NCBI GenBank assembly: GCA_025450375.1
Contig: JANWHO010000045.1
Coordinates: forward strand, 1-11,750
Source: Chloroflexota bacterium
GTDB taxonomy: Bacteria > Chloroflexota > UBA5177 > JANWHV01
Reading direction: 5' to 3'
Length of the DNA stretch: 11,750 nt
Shown here: positions 1 through 6,750 of the stretch, piece after piece
Position numbering within the stretch: the stretch's first letter is position 1
Layout: every line of letters starts with the position of its first letter
Notes under the pieces: model-generated
Seen by the model: the letters and a program-made list of their open reading frames with translations, nothing else
Databases searched by the model: none
Told to the model about the DNA's origin: nothing
Program-made: the position numbers and the translations under genes

Positions 1-1321
1 AACCGCGATCGTTGAGACCGGTGGAGTACGCGATTACCTCGAATCGTGATCGGTCGTGCAGGGTGAAGAGATGGCCCAGAAGATGCGCGGTGGCGTGGCT
101 CCGGTAGTCCGACGACAGGTAGCCGAGTCGGAGCCGTTGCCCTGGTATGCGGAATGGCGCGGGTGGCAATTCACCCTTCATGGCGGCGACTGGAGCGGCG
201 ATCTGGGCCCCCAGCCGCTCTATGAGGCGCCGCTGCTCGGCGGGGGGCAGGTGCAGGGCAAAGGCATCGAACGGGTCAACATCGACTCTTTCATTCCGTT
301 CCAGGCAGGCAAGTATCGCCGTGCGGTATGAGGTGGCTGCCTGCTCGATACCGTCCCACGCACAATGCAGCCGGCCAACGTGGAAAATCCCCTCCAGGGC
401 CGGGAGATAGCTCGGATCGCACCGGATCGCGGCGGCGCAGGCCGCGAGGGCCAGATCCGCGTGTCCCCGATCCAAGGCGGCCTTGCCTGCATTGGCGTGG
501 TATTCCGCGCGATCCGGCGCGGCGATTATGGCCTGCTCGTACGCCGCTGACGCTTCAGGGTAGCGCTTCATGGCCCGGTACGCATTTCCCAGCGTATTAA
601 ACGCATGCGCGAAACCCGGCCGCAGGCGGATAGCCCGCGTTAGAGCGGCCGCCGCCTCTTCGTGAAGGGTAAGAGCGTAATAGGCATCGCCGAGCGTGCA
701 GCAGACCTCAGCCAACTGGGGGTCGAGGCGCAATGCCGTACGACATGCCGCCACGGTGTCCACGTACCGGCCAAGCGCGGAATAGGAAAAGCCCAGATTG
801 GCGTGGATCAAGGCATTCCGCGGAGTAAGGACAAGCGCCTGCTGGAAGTGCGGGACCGCCTCCGCGTGGCGGCCGAGCGCGGCAAGCGTGTTAGCGAGGT
901 TGTTTCGCGCCTCGGCGAACGCGGGCCGCAGGCGGAGCGCCTCATGAAAGGCCGTCAAGGCGTCCTCGAATGCCCTCAGCCCCAGGAGCGCGTTCCCCAG
1001 GGTGTTTAAGTACTCCGGTGTTGACCCTCGGTACTCCATGGCTTCGCTCGCCAGGGCCGCGGCGGCCGGGTAGTCACGCCGATCCCGCGCGATCACCGCC
1101 AGCAGATGCAGTGCCTGGTCCGCCCGCGGATTACTGGTCAACGCCTGGCGACAGGCCACTTCGGCGCCTGTTAAATCGCCCCGTTGATATCGAGCCGCGG
1201 CGGAATTGACCAAGGTACTGGGATCGATCTGGGTGGGAGAGGCGGCGTTTCCCAGACAGCAAAGCTTGTATTTCTTGCCGCTGCCGCAGGAGCAAGGAGC
1301 GTTACGGGCTGGTGCGGTCAT
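1..1321 (-). CDS. SEC-C / TPR / OGT-type glycosyltransferase, copy 1 (3' end cut by window edge)
   Basis: Partial gene; 440 codons are visible and the frame stays open to the window edge. The N-terminus has a SEC-C-type knuckle with C10, C12, C21 and C22 (CSCGSGKKYKLCC). About eight TPR units of 34 residues follow (roughly residues 33-310, e.g. YLNTLGNALLGLRAFEDAL). A linker with a PPAEQRRLIERLG motif leads into the OGT catalytic start, RLRLGYLSSDYRSHATAH, where H409 matches the conserved catalytic-region His of O-GlcNAc transferases. Most of the donor-binding half lies outside the window. The ATG at 1321 is chosen because GAGAGGA (minus strand, over 1329-1335) sits 7 bases upstream, overlapping the stop of copy 2, and because all three copies align residue for residue from this Met. 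The 12-base gap indicates co-transcription with copy 2. Likely role (inferred): cytoplasmic Ser/Thr O-glycosylation, plausibly of flagellin. Completeness cannot be judged here. Confidence 0.88.
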   Translation of the reverse strand, partial: MTAPARNAPCSCGSGKKYKLCCLGNAASPTQIDPSTLVNSAAARYQRGDLTGAEVACRQALTSNPRADQALHLLAVIARDRRDYPAAAALASEAMEYRGSTPEYLNTLGNALLGLRAFEDALTAFHEALRLRPAFAEARNNLANTLAALGRHAEAVPHFQQALVLTPRNALIHANLGFSYSALGRYVDTVAACRTALRLDPQLAEVCCTLGDAYYALTLHEEAAAALTRAIRLRPGFAHAFNTLGNAYRAMKRYPEASAAYEQAIIAAPDRAEYHANAGKAALDRGHADLALAACAAAIRCDPSYLPALEGIFHVGRLHCAWDGIEQAATSYRTAILACLERNERVDVDPFDAFALHLPPAEQRRLIERLGAQIAAPVAAMKGELPPAPFRIPGQRLRLGYLSSDYRSHATAHLLGHLFTLHDRSRFEVIAYSTGLNDRG

Positions 1322-1333
1322 GGAGGCTTCCTC

Positions 1334-3772
1334 TCAATGGCTCAATGCGGGCGCGGTAGGATTTGCTCGATCCGCGTCGGATATGTGTCGGGCCCATAAT
1401 TCCTCGTAGGCTGTCTCCAGATTCCGGATAAAGCGACCCGTATCAAACAGCGGGTTTGTGAGGCGGTTGGCGGCCAGCTTGGCCTTGAGCGCGGCCATCT
1501 CCTCATGGTGAGTTGCCAGTCGCACCGCCGTTTCCTCATAGGCGGCCAGGTCGGGCATGATCAATTCGGGCAGGCCGATCGCGGTGAGGATGCTGGCTCC
1601 GGCTCGGCTGGGGAAGCTGTCTCCCAGGATGCTCAGCACCGGCACCCCTGCCCACAAGGCGTCACTGGCCGTGGTCATGGCGTTGACGACCGGTGTATCG
1701 AGCATCAGGTCGGCGTGTCCGAGCCTGGCCAGGTGTTGATCTTTTGGCAGCGAGGAGCCGAAGATCAGCCTCTCAGGCGGGTAACCCAGCCGTCGCGCCT
1801 CGGCGCGCAGATTCTGGACTACCGCGTCTTTTCCGCCGTAGAGCCACAGAACACTGCCCGGCGCCCGATCGAGAATGCGAAGCCAGAGTGCGAAAATCTC
1901 CGGCGTGATCTTGTAGGCGGCGTTAAAGCAACAGAAGACAAAGCTCATATCGGGCAAGCCGTGGGTGGCTCGCGGCCGTATGGGACCGATGGGCTGGCGG
2001 TCGTTGAGCTGGTAGGTATCGGGCAGGCGATAAACGCGCTCGGAATAATAGCTTTCGTGCTCGGGCGGGCAGACGACTGGGTCGAGGAGAATGACATCCA
2101 CCAGATCCCGCCCCACCGTCCCTGGGTAGCCTAGGAAATGCACCTGAACCGGGGCAGGGTGCATGGCCAGAGTGGCCAGGCTGCCGCCGGTCGTATGGCC
2201 ATGGAGATCGACCAGGATATCCACTCCATCCGTGCGGATCCGCGACGCCGCCTGTACTGGCGACCAGGACGCCATGTCCACGAACCGCTCGGCCTCCCGC
2301 TCGAAGCGGCGGCGATACGCACTGCCGTCGTCTGGGCCGGTTGAATACGCAATTGCCTCAAATCGGCTCCGGTCGTGCAAAGCAAACAGATGGCCCAGCA
2401 AGTGAGCGGTGGCATGGGCGCGATAGTCCGAGGACAGATAGCCGATGCGTAAACGCTGCCCAGGCGCCCTCTGGGGCGCCGGCGGTAACCCGGCTCGCGA
2501 TCCCGCCAGAGGCGCGGCGATTCCGGCGCTCGTGCTTTCGGCCAGGGCGCGCTGCTCCAGCGGCGGCAGCGGCAACCAGAAGGCAGTGAAGGGGCTGCTC
2601 TCCGTCCGGCCGCCGGCGTTCAACTCCCGTACGATTGCGTTCCGGTAGCGCGTGCTCGCCGCCTCCAGCCCTTCCCAGGCGCACAGGCTCCGCGATACCT
2701 GAAAGAGCGCCTCCGCTCCGGGGCCATAACGTGGATCAACTTCCATGGCGCCCGCGGCTTCGGCCTGGGCCTCGGCAAAACGTTCGAGGGCCAGGTAGAC
2801 ACGCGCCAGATTGGCCCGCGGCTCCGGCCGCCGGGGCTCCAGATCGCGGGCCCGCTCATAGTTGACGGCGGCCTCCGCGTACCGGCCCCGCATCTGATGA
2901 ATGTAGCCCAGGTTGTGATAGGCCGGGGCGAACGTCGGTTGGACGTTGATCGCTGCCTGGTAGGCGTCGATCGCTTCCTCAATGAGGGCCAACGCTTGAT
3001 AGGCGTTTCCCAGGCCATAAAGGTATTCGGCGCGCCACGGATTCCGGCGGATCGCCTCCTGGTAGGCGCGGATCGCCTCTTCGCCCCGGCCCAAGACAAG
3101 ATAGGCCGCCCCGAGGCTCCCATGCGTCTCCGTGTGTTGGGGTTGCAGGGCCAGCACATGGAGGAACTGGGCGATCGCTTCGTCATGCCGGTTGAGCGCC
3201 GCCAGGGCGTTGCCCCAGTTGTACCGGGCCTCCCCGAAAAGGGGCTCAAGCCGCAGCGCTGCCTCGTAGCAGGAGATCGCCTCGGCCGGCCGACCCAGAC
3301 TCTGGCGTACATTGCCCAGACTATTGTGGGCCTGGGCGAAGCCGGGACGGAGACGCAGCGCCTCCTCCAGGCTGGCTTGGGCCTCCCCGAAGCGGCCGAG
3401 TACCTGAAAGGCGCTCCCAAGATTGTGGTGAAACTCGGGCGCCGCCGGCAGGTGGGCGACTGCTTGCCCGAATAGTATCGCCGCCCTGGAGAAGTCACCC
3501 CGAGCGTGGGCAGCCATTCCGCGCAGGTTGAGGGCCTGGGGAAACAGAACATCGTTCGCGGGGATGAGGGCGCATGACGCCTCGACAGTCACCAGATCAG
3601 CTGCTCCATAGGCGGCCAGCGCCGTCTGATAGGCGGTCCGAGGATCGGGTTGCTCGGGCGCGACGGCCCCAGGTGGAGCGGCCTCCGCTCGTGTCGTCGC
3701 GGACAGACAGCAGAGCTTGTACTTCTTGCCGCTTCCGCACGGGCATAGAGCATTCCGGGCCAGCATGGTCAT
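1334..3772 (-). CDS. SEC-C / TPR / OGT-type glycosyltransferase, copy 2
   Basis: Encodes 812 residues. In order: SEC-C-type zinc knuckle (CPCGSGKKYKLCC, four Cys within the first 22 residues), about nine TPRs (roughly 40-350), a linker with PPLEQRALAE, then an OGT / SPINDLY-like catalytic region from about residue 440. H453 in SDYRAHATAH matches the conserved His, and K621 in FNAAYKITP matches the essential Lys of the family (human OGT K842). In the nucleotide-binding loop VNAMTTASDALW, M699 stands where human OGT has a His that contacts UDP. The frame is open upstream to an ATG at 3868, but that would overlap copy 3. The ATG at 3772 aligns exactly with the starts of the other copies; an ATG at 3766 is an alternative. 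No convincing Shine-Dalgarno precedes it, only TGGAA about 13 bases away, so coupling to copy 3 (19-base gap) is likely. The role as flagellin or flagellar protein O-glycosyltransferase is inferred from neighbours; acceptor and sugar are unknown. Confidence 0.92.
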   Translation of the reverse strand: MTMLARNALCPCGSGKKYKLCCLSATTRAEAAPPGAVAPEQPDPRTAYQTALAAYGAADLVTVEASCALIPANDVLFPQALNLRGMAAHARGDFSRAAILFGQAVAHLPAAPEFHHNLGSAFQVLGRFGEAQASLEEALRLRPGFAQAHNSLGNVRQSLGRPAEAISCYEAALRLEPLFGEARYNWGNALAALNRHDEAIAQFLHVLALQPQHTETHGSLGAAYLVLGRGEEAIRAYQEAIRRNPWRAEYLYGLGNAYQALALIEEAIDAYQAAINVQPTFAPAYHNLGYIHQMRGRYAEAAVNYERARDLEPRRPEPRANLARVYLALERFAEAQAEAAGAMEVDPRYGPGAEALFQVSRSLCAWEGLEAASTRYRNAIVRELNAGGRTESSPFTAFWLPLPPLEQRALAESTSAGIAAPLAGSRAGLPPAPQRAPGQRLRIGYLSSDYRAHATAHLLGHLFALHDRSRFEAIAYSTGPDDGSAYRRRFEREAERFVDMASWSPVQAASRIRTDGVDILVDLHGHTTGGSLATLAMHPAPVQVHFLGYPGTVGRDLVDVILLDPVVCPPEHESYYSERVYRLPDTYQLNDRQPIGPIRPRATHGLPDMSFVFCCFNAAYKITPEIFALWLRILDRAPGSVLWLYGGKDAVVQNLRAEARRLGYPPERLIFGSSLPKDQHLARLGHADLMLDTPVVNAMTTASDALWAGVPVLSILGDSFPSRAGASILTAIGLPELIMPDLAAYEETAVRLATHHEEMAALKAKLAANRLTNPLFDTGRFIRNLETAYEELWARHISDADRANPTAPALSH

Positions 3773-3791
3773 GAATGAACGCGATTCCAGT

Positions 3792-6203
3792 TCATACGAG
3801 GGCCAGGATCTTTTCCGCTCCTGCCTCGACCTGATGCCGTGCCCAGAGTTCTTCGTAGGCGGCTTCAAGATTGCGGACGAAACGTGCGGTATCGAACAAA
3901 GGGTAAGTGAGGCGATTGGCGGCCAGCCTGGCCTTGAGCGCGGCCAACTCCTCGGGTTGGCAGGTCAGGCGGACGGCCGTTTCCTCGTAGGCCGCCAGGT
4001 TGGGCATGATCAGTTCGGGCAGGCCGATAGCGGTCAAGAGGCTGGCTCCGGCCCGATCGGGAAAGCTCTCCCCCAGGATGCTGAGGACCGGGACTCCGGC
4101 CCAGAGGGCATCGCTGGCGGTGGTCATGGCGTTGACGACCGGGGTATCGAGCATCAGGTCGGCATGCTGGAGCCTGGCCAGGTGTTGGTCCTTGGGCATG
4201 GGTGAGCCAAAGATCAGCCGCTTCTGGGGGAGGCCCAGCCGGTTGGCCTCGGCGCGCAGATTCCGAATCACAATCTCATTGATCCCATAGAGCCACAGCA
4301 CGCTTCCAGAGGTTCGCTCAAGGATGCGTGTCCACGCCTGAAATATGGCTGGGGTAAGCTTGTACGCGGCGTTAAAGCAACAGAACACGAACCCCTCGTC
4401 CGGCAGGCCGTAGGCGGCGCGGGGTTGGAGTGGAGCTGGATCTTCATGCTCGTTCATGTGGTACGTATCGGGTAGCCGGTACACGCGCTCCGAGTAGTAG
4501 CGCTCATGTTCCGGCGGGCAGACCACCGCGTCGACCAGGGAATAGTCCACGAAGTCCTTGCCGACCGTACCGGGGTAGCCGAGGAAATGCACCTGCACGG
4601 GGGCGGGTCGGAGCGCCAGAACTCCAAGACTCGATCCCGTGGTATGGCCGTGCAAATCCACCAAAATGTCTACCCCGTCAACCCGAATCTGACTGGCCGC
4701 CAGCACCGGGATCCACTGATACATATCCACGAAGCGCTCGGCTTCGTTTTCTATGCGCGCGCGGTAGGCGCTCTGGTCGTTCGGTCCGGTTGAGTAGGCG
4801 ATGGCCTCGAATCGGGCGCGGTCGTGGCGCGCGAACAGATGGCCCAGAAGTTGCGCCGTGGCGTGGCTGCGATAATCGGCGGACAGGTATCCGATACGCA
4901 GACGCCGGCCTGGCGGGCGCGGCGGTCTGGGCGGAAGCTCATCGCGCAGGGCCTGCAATGGCGCCGCGATGCCGGCGCCCACCCTCTCAACCAGCGCCCG
5001 CTGCTCCAGCGGCGGTAAAGGTACGGCAAAGGCATTGAATGGGCTGCTGCCCACCGGACTGTTCTCAGCCAGGACTTCTCGATACAAGGCAAGGCAATGG
5101 GCGGTTACTTCCTCCAGGTTCTCCCAGGCGCAATGCATGCGGGTGATCTGGAAGAGACCTTCGGCGCCGGGAAGATAGTGAGCATCGCATTCCACCGCGC
5201 GGGCGTAGGAGGCGCGGGCATCCTCTTCCCTGCCCATCAGGAGATACAGGCGGCCAAGGTTGCCATGCATCTCCGCCCGTTGAGGTTCAAGGGCGCGGGC
5301 CCGCTCGTAGGCGGCGGCGGCCTCGGTATTTCGTCCCAGCGCATGCAGGGCGTTGCCCAGATTATTGAGCGCATGGACATGCTCTGGAGACAGGTGAATC
5401 GTCTCCTCGAAGGCGACCACCGCCTCCGCGCTCAGCCCCAGCGCCTGGTAGGCATCTCCGAGCGAGCAGTAGTACTCAAATCCGTGAGGGATCAGGCGGA
5501 TCGCTTCGAGGCACGCGCCTACCGCCTCCTCGTGCCGACCCAGGGCCAGGTACGCGTCGCCAAGATTGCCGTGCGCCTCGCCATACTCGGGCCGCAGAGC
5601 CGCGGCCTCCTGGAAATGCGAAAGCGCCTCGGCAGGCTGTCCGGTACGCAGCAGCGCGCTGCCCAGATTATTGTGTGCCTCCGCGTAGGCGGAGCGCAGG
5701 CGGAGCGCCGTTTCATAGGCCGGGATCGCCTCGGTCGGGCGTCCCTGCTCAAGCAGGATGTTGCCCAGGTTATTATGGGCTTCGGCGAAGGTTGGACGGA
5801 GGCGAATTGCAATCTCGAAGCTCAATTGCGCCTCGGCGCGGTTCCCCGAGCCTTGCAGCGCGTTGCCAAGATTGTTGTGAAACTCCGGTACCGTGTGATC
5901 CGCCGCGACAGCCTGGCGGCAGAGTCGCAGCGCCTCGTCAAAGCGCCCTTGCATGTGGGCGACCACGCTTCGCAGGTTGAGGGCATGGGCAGAGACCGGG
6001 CTTGCCAAGGGGATCCGCAGGCATGCCTGCTCCGCCCCAGCAAAATCACCATTGCCGAAGGCAGTCACCGCTGCTTGCCACGACTCCTGGGCAGTGCCGG
6101 CTCGCTCATTAGCCAGAGAGGGCGCTTCCATGCTCATACAGCACAACTTATACTTCTTGCCGCTGCCACACGGGCAGGATGCGTTACGGGCGGGGACATT
6201 CAT
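3792..6203 (-). CDS. SEC-C / TPR / OGT-type glycosyltransferase, copy 3 (first gene of operon)
   Basis: Encodes 803 residues and is the promoter-proximal gene of the minus-strand operon. It starts MNVPARNASCPCGSGKKYK with C10, C12, C21 and C22, a full CxC-x8-CC SEC-C signature. About nine TPRs follow (roughly 30-345), several near-consensus (AEAHNNLGNILLEQGRP, VHALNNLGNALHALGRN). The catalytic region runs from about residue 433: H447 in SDYRSHATAQ, GYPGTVGKDFVDY, K615 in FNAAYKLTP, and VNAMTTASDALWAGVP, with M693 replacing the usual His. There is no signal peptide or membrane segment, so it should be cytoplasmic. Start at 6203: AAGGAA (minus strand, 6215-6220) lies 11 bases upstream. The family transfers sugar from a UDP donor to Ser/Thr, and the TPR superhelix selects the protein acceptor. 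Its position head-to-head with flagellin makes flagellin the leading candidate substrate (inference). Confidence 0.93.
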   Translation of the reverse strand: MNVPARNASCPCGSGKKYKLCCMSMEAPSLANERAGTAQESWQAAVTAFGNGDFAGAEQACLRIPLASPVSAHALNLRSVVAHMQGRFDEALRLCRQAVAADHTVPEFHNNLGNALQGSGNRAEAQLSFEIAIRLRPTFAEAHNNLGNILLEQGRPTEAIPAYETALRLRSAYAEAHNNLGSALLRTGQPAEALSHFQEAAALRPEYGEAHGNLGDAYLALGRHEEAVGACLEAIRLIPHGFEYYCSLGDAYQALGLSAEAVVAFEETIHLSPEHVHALNNLGNALHALGRNTEAAAAYERARALEPQRAEMHGNLGRLYLLMGREEDARASYARAVECDAHYLPGAEGLFQITRMHCAWENLEEVTAHCLALYREVLAENSPVGSSPFNAFAVPLPPLEQRALVERVGAGIAAPLQALRDELPPRPPRPPGRRLRIGYLSADYRSHATAQLLGHLFARHDRARFEAIAYSTGPNDQSAYRARIENEAERFVDMYQWIPVLAASQIRVDGVDILVDLHGHTTGSSLGVLALRPAPVQVHFLGYPGTVGKDFVDYSLVDAVVCPPEHERYYSERVYRLPDTYHMNEHEDPAPLQPRAAYGLPDEGFVFCCFNAAYKLTPAIFQAWTRILERTSGSVLWLYGINEIVIRNLRAEANRLGLPQKRLIFGSPMPKDQHLARLQHADLMLDTPVVNAMTTASDALWAGVPVLSILGESFPDRAGASLLTAIGLPELIMPNLAAYEETAVRLTCQPEELAALKARLAANRLTYPLFDTARFVRNLEAAYEELWARHQVEAGAEKILALV

Positions 6204-6295
6204 GGTAGCTGGTGTTCCTTCGCTTACCGCTGTTCTCGGATGCAGTGTAGTAACGAGCGGGCGATCAGCCCCAAGTAGCGGTCTGGCAGCGTTCT

Positions 6296-6397
6296 CCTGG
6301 GAGCGCGAGCGAGACGCTTATCGGAGCCGCCAAGCGCACCGTCCGAATCGGCTAAGGGGAACGCTAACGAGGCGAGCAAGATGCTCGCGCTCCCAGG
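6296..6397. repeat. 15-bp perfect inverted repeat with 72-base spacer
   Basis: CCTGGGAGCGCGAGC at 6296-6310 is the exact reverse complement of 6383-6397. The right arm overlaps a small hairpin (6372-6388). The layout resembles two REP-type units in opposite orientation, which is common outside genes. Transcribed in either direction it could fold into a long stem between the two divergent operons. No protein of the REP-associated transposase type is in the window. Confidence 0.75.
6372..6397 (+). repeat. REP-like hairpin unit A
   Basis: A perfect 6-bp stem, GCGAGC (6372-6377) with GCTCGC (6383-6388) and a 5-base loop, is followed directly by GCGCTCC (ending at 6393). Unit B at 6464-6486 has the same design with a different stem sequence, which suggests a structured repeat family rather than chance. 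Confidence 0.5.
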
Positions 6398-6463
6398 CCC
6401 GCTCGTTCCGGCGACGGATCGGGATCCGGGTAATGCGATGGGTGCAGGCGGTTGGTTGCCCAA

Positions 6464-6486
6464 GCGGGCCTGGAGACCCGCGCTCC
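6464..6486 (+). repeat. REP-like hairpin unit B
   Basis: GCGGG (6464-6468) pairs with CCCGC (6477-6481) around an 8-base loop, and the right arm runs into the same GCGCTCC tail seen in unit A. Stem bases differ from unit A while pairing and tail are kept. Family membership is inferred from two or three copies only. Confidence 0.45.
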
Positions 6487-6549
6487 TAACGCGGACGTCA
6501 TCGTCGCGATGGACAAGCAAAGCCCTGGTATCCCCCATTTGGCGTGGCG

Positions 6550-6569
6550 AGTAGCCAATTTTGGCTACT
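6550..6569. promoter_or_regulatory. Palindrome upstream of the flagellin promoter (possible operator)
   Basis: Arms AGTAGCCA (6550-6557) and TGGCTACT (6562-6569) are perfect complements around ATTT, and the symmetry extends almost to the centre. No T-run follows on either strand, so it is a poor terminator. Lying about 16 bases before the candidate -35 element, it fits a dimeric regulator's binding site. The regulator is unknown. Confidence 0.4.
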
Positions 6570-6584
6570 TCACTCGCACCCCCC

Positions 6585-6611
6585 TAAAAAAGCGACCGAG
6601 ACAACCGAAGA
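6585..6611 (+). promoter_or_regulatory. Candidate sigma-28-type flagellin promoter
   Basis: TAAA at 6585-6588, a 15-base spacer, then ACCGAAGA at 6604-6611, compared with the enterobacterial sigma-28 pattern TAAA-N15-GCCGATAA (five of eight in the second box). The spacing is exact and flagellin genes are typical sigma-28 targets. The predicted leader would be about 130 bases, which is long. A weak sigma-70-like pair (TTGGCT, 18-base spacer, TAAAAA) overlaps and is an alternative. Confidence 0.4.
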
Positions 6612-6750
6612 ACCTAGTAGACCCCAAGGAGGACGCCAAGCCGGTACGGTGACGGCCGAACCGAACGGCACGACGGACTCCAGGGTGGTTAAGGAATAAC
6701 GCGGGGAGCTCGGATGCACCTCGCGACTGGGAAACAGGGAGAAAACGGCA

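Larger units (their letters stand above)
6204..6750. other. Divergent intergenic region between glycosyltransferase operon and flagellin
   Basis: 547 bases with no supportable gene. Short open frames on both strands lack family features, and one minus-strand frame merely runs into the flagellin gene antisense. The left part (about 6290-6490) holds REP-like inverted and hairpin repeats. The right part has a palindrome (6550-6569), a candidate sigma-28-type promoter (6585-6611) and about 130 bases of leader before the flagellin start. A promoter for the minus-strand operon must lie here, but I see only a poor match (TTGGGG, 16-base spacer, TACTAC, read on the minus strand over 6247-6274), which I do not call. 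Confidence 0.8.

Noticed and set aside
2620..3552. 310-codon minus-strand frame inside copy 2
   Set aside because: It is out of frame with the TPR reading and Arg/Pro-rich, as expected from a shifted frame of GC-rich DNA.
3773..3868. Upstream ATG at 3868 as the start of copy 2
   Set aside because: It would add 32 residues overlapping the end of copy 3. The start at 3772 aligns exactly with the other two paralogues.
5097..6278. Long plus-strand open frame (393 codons) opposite copy 3
   Set aside because: It is an antisense shadow of a GC-rich TPR gene. The minus-strand reading has clear SEC-C, TPR and OGT motifs and two paralogues.
6224..6538. 104-codon minus-strand frame in the intergenic region
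   Set aside because: It overlaps the repeat elements, has no recognisable motif, and has no evident ribosome binding site.
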